From the NCBI GenBank assembly GCA_003170275.1, contig PNAM01000009.1:62001-126000 (forward strand): 64,000 nucleotides of DNA. The letters are read 5' to 3'. Of this stretch, positions 20,301 to 25,808 are shown in pieces. The stretch's first letter is position 1; each line of letters begins with the position of its first letter. The notes below the pieces were generated by a model, which saw only the letters and a list, made by a program, of their open reading frames with translations, searched no databases and was not told where the DNA came from. The translations under genes were made by a program, and so were the position numbers. Source of the DNA: Myxococcales bacterium (GTDB lineage: Bacteria > Myxococcota_A > Polyangia > Palsa-1104).

Positions 20301-23300
20301 ATGCCGAGCCGCCGATCCTCACCACCGTCGTGGGGGACCGACAGCTGCCAGGGAGTAACAACGTATTCGCACAATGGGAGGGACGCCCCGCGCGTAGCGC
20401 CTTCAACTCCTTTATCGAAAGCATGACCGTTGGGCCCGACGGCAGCCTGTACCTCTCAGGGACCTTCGACAATGCGGTCGCCAATTATGGGCAGGGCAGG
20501 CGCATTGTGCGCGTCGCCCCCGACGGAATCATGCACACCTTCGCCGGGAAGCTTGGCTACAGCGCCACGCTCGAGGACGGCTCGGCAGCAACCTCGACCT
20601 ACTTCGAGTCTATCAGTGGTATGGCGGTCGCCCCCGACGGGAGCTTCTACGTCGCGGTGCCCGAGCCCAACTACGTGGCGCACGACAATAGCAGCCGAAT
20701 CCGCAAGATTGGCGCAGACGGCAAGGTCTCGACGATCATCGGCGGCCAGATCGCCACCGCCTGCTATGGCGGTCACTACATATCCGAGACGCATTGCACG
20801 CTCGTTGTGGTTCCGCCAAGGGTGATCACGGGGATCGACGGAATTCCGATCAGGACCGAGCCCGGCTACAGCTACAACGACTGCGTCACCAATTATCACT
20901 TCGTGAATACCTACCAGGCGAATGACGCGGGCGACGGAAACCTCGCCATTCTCGCGACCGTTGGGGCGCCCACCGGAATGGCAGTGGCGCCGGATGGCAC
21001 CATATACTTCGGCGACACTGTCGCGGGAGGCTCGTTCGGGAGCGGCACCCGCATTCGCCGGATCGGCACCGACGGCCTGGTATCGCCGCTTGCTGGCGAC
21101 GATCCGTGCGGTGGCGGCGGCAGGCAGGATCCGGTCCAGTTGCTCAACGAGAGGTCAATTGGCGACCTGAAGCTGGGGCCCGACGGGAGCCTTTACACCG
21201 CCCACGTTGTCTCCGACTTTGACCGGCTGCACCTGTGGTCGCGGGTCGAGCGTATTGGCTTCGACGGATCGGCCTCCAGCCCCGCCATCGACTTTGTATT
21301 CCCCGGGCTCACAGTTGTCGACACCAGCGGCGACGGCGGTCCAGCAGCCTTCGCGACCTACCGGGGGCTGCGCGTCGTTGAGCCACTCCGCGACGGCAGC
21401 CTCCTCGTCGAAGAGGACGCTGGCGCGTACTACGCCTCGCGTCTTCGCCGCATCGATCCCACGGGCGTGGTGCGCGCCTACGCTGGCAAGCCGCCAATCG
21501 GCTACGCGTCCCAATCGCCACCCGGTGACGGCGATGGTGGGCCTGCGACTGAGGGCACGCTCCGCGGCGTCTACCAGGTCGTCCAAGGGGTCGACGGCAG
21601 TGTCTACGTCAACGAGAACCAGCAATCGGTCCGCCGCATCGACTCGGCGCTTCCACGGTTCCAACTCGGCGAGACGCAGATCGCGTCCTCTGATGGCACG
21701 CAGCGCTATGTGTTCAGCCAAGCAGGGCGGCACTTGCGCACCGTCGACGCCGCCACCGGCGCGACGACGTGGTCCTTCTACTACGACCCACAGGGCCGCG
21801 TTTCTCTGATCACCGACAGTAGCGGACGGAGCACTACTTTCACGCGCGACACGGCTGGCAAGCTGGCGGCCATTGTCGCCGCGGATGGCACCACGACGCA
21901 CTTCCTTAGCGACGGCGCGGGTCGCCTTGCTGAAGCCATGTTACCCGACGGAACGAGCGTCTCGCTCCAGTATGAGCAGGGATGCTCCGTTGGCTGCACC
22001 GGCCAGAACTGTGTGGCCGGGATTGACGGCGGTGCCCGCTGCAACGGCGTCGTCATCGACGACGGCAACCCATGCACTACGGACAGTTGCGATGCCAGCC
22101 TCGGCGCTACGCACGCGCCGGTCGTCGCCGGCACGCTGTGCGCCGACGACGATCTGTGCACTGCCATTGGCAGCTGCGACGCAGCCGGTCATTGCGTACA
22201 GGGCGCCCCGATTGCGCTGAACGACCGAAACCCGTGCACCGCAGACCTATGCGACCCGCACACCGGTGTCGTGCGCGTCAACCTGCCGGTGAACTCGCCG
22301 TGCATCAATGGCTGCGCTGGATCAGGCACCTGCAACGGTACCGGCTTTTGCCGACCGGACAGCTACCCGACTGGCGACGACAATGATCCGTGCACGTACG
22401 ACTACTGCGACCAGTCCACCGGCGTCGCCTCACACACGACGATCCCGGACTGCCCGTTCCTCAATGCGGGCCAGGTCGCCTGCGACGACGGCAACCCGTG
22501 CACGATCGACGACTTCGACTTCCACCACGGATGCGTGCACCCGTCCGCCGGAATCGGCGCCCCCTGCTCCAACGGCAACCATTGCCAGACGACGGGCACC
22601 TGCGACGCCCAAGATGTGTGCCACCCGGGATCGGATATTTCGGTCGACGATGGAGATCCATGCACGGCCGATCATTGCGACGTCGCCACGGGCCTTGTCA
22701 CTAACACGCCCATCCCCAATTGCACGGAACCGGCGCAGCAGGTCGCTGCCTGCGATGACGGCAACGACTGCACCACCGATCGCTGGGACCCGGTCGGCGG
22801 CTGCCAGCACGCGTCGACCTCCGTCTCAATCCGCTGTGGCCAAGGTGACGATGGCCGTTGCACCGACCACGTCTGCAACTCCTACGGCCAGTGCGTGCCC
22901 GTGGTCACGGCAAACGCCGACGACGGAAACCCGTGCACGGCCGACACCTGTCAGGACGGTACTCCACACTATTACGCGCTGCCCGCGGGTACGTCGTGCG
23001 GCATTCACGGAGAGAGCTGCGACGGCAACGGCACCTGCGGTCTACACCCGAATCCTTGCCAGGCAATCGCAAACGATCCCGTACAGGGTTTGATAGTCGT
23101 GGCCGTGGCAGCCGGTGTTTCGTGCGGCGACGGCTACGCCTGCAACGGCATCGAAACCTGCGATGGTCGTGGTACCTGCCTCGATGGAAAGCCGCCGGGC
23201 ATCGCCGAGCTCGACGACGGCGATCCGTGCACCGCCGACGGATGCCGCGCAGCCGACGGTATCTACCACGAGGCGGTTTCGGCTGGCACCGCGTGCTACG

Positions 23301-25786
23301 ACGGCAATCCGTGCGACCAGCCAAGCAGTTGCACCGCGGCTGGCGTTTGCCCGGTCTCGTCGCCCCGCCCGGTCGACGACGGCAACCCGTGCACCATCGA
23401 CAGCTGCACAGCCTCCGGCAACACGGCCTTCATCAACCACATCGCCGCACCGGCTGGCACGTCGTGCTCCGACGGCAATGCGTGCAACGGGGCCGAAACC
23501 TGCAATGCCACCGCGTATTGTAGGGCGGGCATTCCGTTGAAGATCGACGACGGCGATCCTTCGACGGTGGACAGCTGCGAACCAGCGACGGGTGCGATCA
23601 CTCACACCAAGATCCAGGATTGCAACCTGATCTCCTGCCCCGTCTTCTCTCACTGCGACACGTCGAGTTTCGAGTGCACTTGCGATCCAGGGACCGTCGC
23701 ACTTGGCGACGGCTGCTGGCCGCAGATCCCAGGCGCCTCATCGAGCCACACCGTCGCCGAGGTGTGTGGTGCCTGGCGATCGGGCCACCGCCTGAGCGAC
23801 CCGCAGCCGTGGACCCCCGGCGCCGGAGCTTGCGATCCGGGCACGCTGTCGCGCAACGGCGTCCTCGACACCTTGAACCGCTTGGCGATGTACCGCTGGC
23901 TGGTCGGCGAGGTGCCGGTGCAGGACGACCCCACTCGCAACGGGCTCGATATGAGCTGCGCCGTGGTTAGGGCCAAAAACCCGACCGAAGCCGATCCGCA
24001 CCATCCGCAAGCTAGTTGGGCTTGCTACAGTGCCGACGCGTCCACGGCTTCCGCCTCCAGTAGCATCTTCGACACGTTCGGCGACAACGTGCTGGTCACG
24101 GATGCCGCAGCGGCGGTTGACGGCTACCTGGAGGACGCGGGCGCGAACAACGTCGGCGTCTACGGGCACCGGCGAATCGCAATCCTGCCCAAGCTCGGCC
24201 CCGTCGGCGTGGGCTTCTACTACAGCCCAATGGCGGCTGCGCAGTGCCTGTGGCAGTCGGGAGACGCCCCGAACGCCCCCAGCCTTCCGCCGCTTCCGCG
24301 CTACACGTGGCCGCCGGCTGGCTTCGTCCCCGTCGAGGCGACCCGCTGGACCTGGACGTACTCGACCTCGCACGCCCAAGGGTACGGTCGCGCGCCGGTG
24401 ATGACGGTGATCCGCGAATCCGATGGCGCTATTCTCACTACTACGGCGGTTCCTCTCCCGGATGGCTACGGAGATGCAGCAGTCGCCTTCAACCGCGACG
24501 GGTGGGATCCGGTCGCCGGCGAGACCTACCACGTCCGCATTGATCAGATCCCGGGCGGAGCGCTCATCTACGACGTTACGCCTGTCGATTGCGGAGTCGG
24601 CCAGGCCGGACCAGGACTATGCGCCGCAGGCGCTTGGAGCTCCTGCTCCGACGGCAACCCGTGCAACGGCGAGGAGACCTGCGACGACCACGGCGCGTGC
24701 ACGACAGGCGCCACCCTCGACCTCGACGACGGCAACCCGTGCACTGCCGACTCATGCGACGTGCTACTGGGCGCGATCCACACGCCGATCGCCGTTGGCA
24801 CGCTGTGTACGGACGGCAACCTCTGCGACGGAGCGGGCACCTGCGACGCTAGCGCGATATGCCGACTGGGTGCGCCACCGGTCGTCGACGACAATAACCC
24901 CTGCACCGCCGACAGCTGCGAACCCTCTACCGGCGTAGTTACGCACGCGCCCGTTCCTGCGGGTCAGTCGCTGTGCACGGACGGAAACGATTGCAATGGT
25001 ATCGAAACCTGCAACGGAGCCGGCGGCTGCCAAGCGAACCCGCCGCAGTTCGACGATGATAACCCGTGCACAATCGACGACTGCATCGTTGGCGTGGGCA
25101 TTCGCCATCGCCGCACGGCTGCGGGTACCAACTGCGACGACGGCAACGCGTGCAACGGCGTCGCCCGCTGCAACGCCCATGCGGTCTGCGTCGCGGGCGC
25201 GGCGCCTAACATCGACGACGGAAATCCATGCACCGATGACGTCTGTGACCCGAACAGCGGATCGGTGACGCACTCCCCAGTTGCTGCTGGCACTCTGTGC
25301 GCGACCGGGCGCGCATGCGACGCGCGCGGCTGGTGTCCCGTCGGGCCGCTAGCATGGGAAGACAAACCGGGCTCATACCCGACTAATCCGCCCGCGCCGC
25401 CAGAGCCCGTGGTCGATCTCCCCCAGGAATTGATCGACGCGCTCCCCAAGACGAGTGCCGGGCTGCCGATTCTCCTTCAATCTTCGCCGATGCTGAACGG
25501 AGGAAAGACCTCGCTTGGGCTCGCGCTCGACAAGAACCGGCGCGATGCGGTCACGCGATGGGCCGGGTGCATTGGCCGAGTAACCGGCTGCGTAAAGAGC
25601 AATGGAGGATCCGTTGCCGCCTGTGTCGACCTGATCGAGCGCTGCCCGGCCGCCGATGGCACCGACAATTGCTGTCCGCAGTCGTGCATCGACGAGTTTC
25701 ACCAGAAGCTGCAAACGGGCCTCCACGAGTTCTCGGCGATCAGAGAGAGCTTCATCTACGGTAGCTGCGTTCCAGTGTCCCCGTGA
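11399..25786 (+). CDS. Giant Cys-rich multidomain lipoprotein (kelch, Cys repeats, NHL, YD, CAP-like), about 4,795 aa
   Basis: The start at 11399 gives a lipoprotein signal ending APGC; an in-frame ATG at 11252 would add 49 unlikely residues. Domains in order: kelch beta-propeller (about 275-606, repeated KVLVAGG and AELYDP); eleven 55-residue Cys repeats (660-1263); two copies of a beta-helix-like domain (about 1346-1610 and 1870-2163, GAYANVSVGENATLLLAGGVY type); DDGNPCTxDxCDP repeats; a carboxypeptidase-regulatory-like domain (about 2435-2520); a FlgD-like TWDGRDAYGR segment; NHL repeats (about 3000-3420); two or three YD/RHS repeats (about 3458-3525); more Cys repeats; a CAP/SCP-like domain (about 4118-4280); and a C-terminal CCPQ module. 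There is no RHS toxin end. It is probably a surface filament or adhesin. The next gene starts 22 nt after its stop. Confidence 0.8.
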   Translation: MQPHRRRWSATLLLISVAVAAPGCNRESDPRRLRQTSQASKPSLEESSEAEKAVATLEAHLTAAGVHPPDPTSIDVKRQGHVLVPRLAGGAATQMDFALPDSADGAIGIAEPRSGVALQVTLNGAHSSPAEIALSHIVYRAAHPAGGDVILRATKEGIEDLVLLQGPPARLEVSYTLHLGSKTAGLRLVANTLELIDKDGAPRLRVPPPYVVDSDGKRFEALLALKGCHFDRNPAPPWGRAPTAPKSTTCTLLLSWTDAVAHYPIVVDPAWTTVGSLATARYYHTATLLSNGKVLVAGGENGSSLKTAELYDPATRTWAATGSMATARGEHFAAAITISGGQRVLVAGGSTTTATAELYNPSTGTWSAAASMRTARKDFAGVVLADGKVLVAGGVGSAGSSLTASEVYNPTANTWTATASALNDARSFYTMNVVTIGGINKAIAVGGSSTSTTSLSSVEIYDPSTSNWTRTSPVAAPREKHAAVTLPSGNLLVVGGYNAATKIVLATAEQFSPSTLTWSSASQLAIGRKALAAVVPQNGEAIAIGGENSPNHPTNTDRYEPANNTWNADAPLLLGRSLVVATVLQDGTILVSGGVNGTALSEAERLTLVGSGSACTTNNDCATGICNGGSCATTCDDGNPCTFDAVGSTACTHANAPSGTACNDNDACTQSDTCQAGVCVGANPVICHASDQCHVAGTCDSTTGQCSNPVASPGTACSDGDACTQTDTCQAGTCVGSNSVVCTASDQCHLVGTCNPATGQCSSPGAPNGTACSDGNSCTQTDACQDGSCVGSNPVVCAPQDQCHAAGTCNSSTGRCSNPAAPNGTACSDGNACTRTDTCQSGACAGANPVTCAASDACHVAGSCDSSTGQCSNPTAPNGTVCSDGNACTQTDTCQAGACIGGNSVVCTASDGCHIAGTCDSSTGHCSNPAAPNGTACNDGNACTQTDTCQTGVCAGANVVCSASDACHVAGTCDSSTGHCSNPAAPNGTACNDGNACTQTDACQSGVCSGGNPVVCSASDPCHVVGACDSLTGHCSNPTAPNGTACDDGNSCTRTDVCQTGVCTGTNSVVCTASDACHVPGTCDSSTGSCTNPSAPNGTVCSDGNACTQADSCQAGVCVGGNSVVCTASDACHVVGSCDSSTGRCSNPAAPNGSACSDGDPCTQTDTCQSGSCAGSNPVVCTASDVCHVAGRCDSSTGQCSNPVAPNGTACSDGNACTQTDSCQAGTCSGSNPVVCNALDQCHAAGSCDSATGQCSNPAAPFGSACSDGNACTVNDACSVGGCQGALSATDDGNPCTVDSCDPSAGVQHVPVSSGTACVGPTGAGTCDQTGHCVPSAPSNPTCPDRALAPYVLYASHSIFFSLYSMYGGGASVLSGDVGVEGLGSYSGPRIDSLYSATVVKGTTRADSVSLGYGQFGDIYTNHLADNYGLRSYLNPPSFPLTSALPSLPPTAPVTPGNSDVTVDASDSKGLAAGAYANVSVGENATLLLAGGVYDLANLTLQAGATISIGEGVELRIAGRFNALSGNHFIRADESPLRAPDLRIQVSGGDAQGAAFYLGPGGRINALVLVPNGFLVLDSGVLSAHGAFFGRDILTGAVADISIEDGFCTTPCPGGDICNGPQVYNPQTGACQVGPQLWIPDNDPCTVDGCDPQTGVFHVQAAAGASCFGADACNGAGVCNAAGSCVIPRVAAGTPCADATICQEAGTCDGRGGCVQPALVGQHCADAYWCIGEGLCDASGACVQNTLPVGTVCAPASGCIGAGHCNSNGTCDYQLPAPAGTISVASDSCHGECVCDGSSYYCYQSPLPSGTSCGDPNPCRQQDSCDGFGSCDPGPQLPLDDENICTVDACDPQHGLTHAPIAGCDPATVCRAAAAYTLYADNSLSVEGDVFGSVGVRQTGPGDTLFPGFRLEIGETSDFDDATHIHGHAAADPVTVQGTAFAFDLYTNSPIDSEVPIEYHLGSTFGYDNFVKVSPLSATMPQLPPIATPQPGTLDVTVDSFNSLSLAPGSYQDLVVNSYARLTLQGGAYEFRNVQLGDNAHLSVATPAQMHIAGRLYAGDGVFVNAEVNANTPSNLRIEVSGTDAVPLSALQSLIEPVSAGVMPTDTFAFYQGSNRPTNYGFLNAIVVVPNGSLILDPVYGNGAYYGKDVFVSGQFTFGDGVCGNTCPTTNLCEGIRYYQPVVDNNVPGATALFQLGQCVTIPPPPLDDNDSCTADVCDPVAGFSHSALPDYTDCPEPYGDPCRTSACFSGHCVSSPKNISDNSLCTVDSCDFYTGVISHTPIAGFDDGDVCTTDSCDPQTGQITHVGRAVDDGNPCTDDLCDAVSGAIAHVPVTQGTACSDGNACNGLETCDGLGSCLAGTIDDGNACTTDRCDSAGNVSHVLISNCTPPVPDPATVAPPLGQTSAGNLPTSDSFLYQGQNREQFGVVGQFDARLASVLRGRVQTCAGAPVADVKLRVAGHDEWGYTWSRADGGFDLMVTGGAPITVRYEKAGWLTADRQIVPAIQDYVWLPDVDLALEDSPPATVGSGEFGYYVVRSTALTDVDGTRTTTLLFPPKPGSTVVLGQALDTTGIDVIAQEYTDAACGKAALPADLPPTSGYGYAGEFRVVTDYNLHLVTLPIVYLENFLGLPVGTRVPAAYYDRGSGGPSGLAGDASKSAWIPAVDGRVIQILAIDPTGFAHIDIDGDGNEDGSDALDEIGLGPYELTNLASLYAAGQTVWRVPITKLGTWTFSWPFNPPSGAQAPRKSLEPQFGIAAPAQTTCSGPNCNVACLPGTRTQLAIPGTPFHLAWQNDRAAGRARNGMLELNLTDRTPPPGLKRVDLEVMVAGNRFKQSYPPLPVESTTFTWDGRDAYGRRLSGNQPVTVRIGYAYDGEYQQPAAFVGQLPPSAFGGPTAPNPTFAALSGLPLPHSTTRNQVVLWQELHTTIGAFDDNAFGLGGWDLDALHSYDAAGRTLYLGDGTERAADAEPPILTTVVGDRQLPGSNNVFAQWEGRPARSAFNSFIESMTVGPDGSLYLSGTFDNAVANYGQGRRIVRVAPDGIMHTFAGKLGYSATLEDGSAATSTYFESISGMAVAPDGSFYVAVPEPNYVAHDNSSRIRKIGADGKVSTIIGGQIATACYGGHYISETHCTLVVVPPRVITGIDGIPIRTEPGYSYNDCVTNYHFVNTYQANDAGDGNLAILATVGAPTGMAVAPDGTIYFGDTVAGGSFGSGTRIRRIGTDGLVSPLAGDDPCGGGGRQDPVQLLNERSIGDLKLGPDGSLYTAHVVSDFDRLHLWSRVERIGFDGSASSPAIDFVFPGLTVVDTSGDGGPAAFATYRGLRVVEPLRDGSLLVEEDAGAYYASRLRRIDPTGVVRAYAGKPPIGYASQSPPGDGDGGPATEGTLRGVYQVVQGVDGSVYVNENQQSVRRIDSALPRFQLGETQIASSDGTQRYVFSQAGRHLRTVDAATGATTWSFYYDPQGRVSLITDSSGRSTTFTRDTAGKLAAIVAADGTTTHFLSDGAGRLAEAMLPDGTSVSLQYEQGCSVGCTGQNCVAGIDGGARCNGVVIDDGNPCTTDSCDASLGATHAPVVAGTLCADDDLCTAIGSCDAAGHCVQGAPIALNDRNPCTADLCDPHTGVVRVNLPVNSPCINGCAGSGTCNGTGFCRPDSYPTGDDNDPCTYDYCDQSTGVASHTTIPDCPFLNAGQVACDDGNPCTIDDFDFHHGCVHPSAGIGAPCSNGNHCQTTGTCDAQDVCHPGSDISVDDGDPCTADHCDVATGLVTNTPIPNCTEPAQQVAACDDGNDCTTDRWDPVGGCQHASTSVSIRCGQGDDGRCTDHVCNSYGQCVPVVTANADDGNPCTADTCQDGTPHYYALPAGTSCGIHGESCDGNGTCGLHPNPCQAIANDPVQGLIVVAVAAGVSCGDGYACNGIETCDGRGTCLDGKPPGIAELDDGDPCTADGCRAADGIYHEAVSAGTACYDGNPCDQPSSCTAAGVCPVSSPRPVDDGNPCTIDSCTASGNTAFINHIAAPAGTSCSDGNACNGAETCNATAYCRAGIPLKIDDGDPSTVDSCEPATGAITHTKIQDCNLISCPVFSHCDTSSFECTCDPGTVALGDGCWPQIPGASSSHTVAEVCGAWRSGHRLSDPQPWTPGAGACDPGTLSRNGVLDTLNRLAMYRWLVGEVPVQDDPTRNGLDMSCAVVRAKNPTEADPHHPQASWACYSADASTASASSSIFDTFGDNVLVTDAAAAVDGYLEDAGANNVGVYGHRRIAILPKLGPVGVGFYYSPMAAAQCLWQSGDAPNAPSLPPLPRYTWPPAGFVPVEATRWTWTYSTSHAQGYGRAPVMTVIRESDGAILTTTAVPLPDGYGDAAVAFNRDGWDPVAGETYHVRIDQIPGGALIYDVTPVDCGVGQAGPGLCAAGAWSSCSDGNPCNGEETCDDHGACTTGATLDLDDGNPCTADSCDVLLGAIHTPIAVGTLCTDGNLCDGAGTCDASAICRLGAPPVVDDNNPCTADSCEPSTGVVTHAPVPAGQSLCTDGNDCNGIETCNGAGGCQANPPQFDDDNPCTIDDCIVGVGIRHRRTAAGTNCDDGNACNGVARCNAHAVCVAGAAPNIDDGNPCTDDVCDPNSGSVTHSPVAAGTLCATGRACDARGWCPVGPLAWEDKPGSYPTNPPAPPEPVVDLPQELIDALPKTSAGLPILLQSSPMLNGGKTSLGLALDKNRRDAVTRWAGCIGRVTGCVKSNGGSVAACVDLIERCPAADGTDNCCPQSCIDEFHQKLQTGLHEFSAIRESFIYGSCVPVSP
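13376..15187 (+). repeat. Eleven tandem 165-bp units encoding 55-residue Cys-rich repeats
   Basis: Eleven consecutive in-frame units inside the giant lipoprotein gene. Ten are 165 bp; the sixth is 162 bp and lacks one codon in its GANVVC segment. Each unit carries eight cysteines in the pattern TACSDGNACTQTDTCQ, AGTCVGSNPVVC, DQCHVAGTC, GQCSNPAAPNG. Diverged half-units flank the array (a partial twelfth follows at 15,188). The near identity of neighbouring copies points to recent unequal crossing-over or gene conversion, so copy number may vary between strains or be misassembled from short reads. Confidence 0.92.
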
Positions 25787-25808
25787 TGTGGGGCGCGATG
25801 AGGTGCGA

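Noticed and set aside
21770..25786. RHS polymorphic toxin with C-terminal effector and immunity gene
   Set aside because: Only two or three YD repeats, no RHS core box, and the C-terminus is a Cys-rich CCPQ module; no immunity-like small gene follows.
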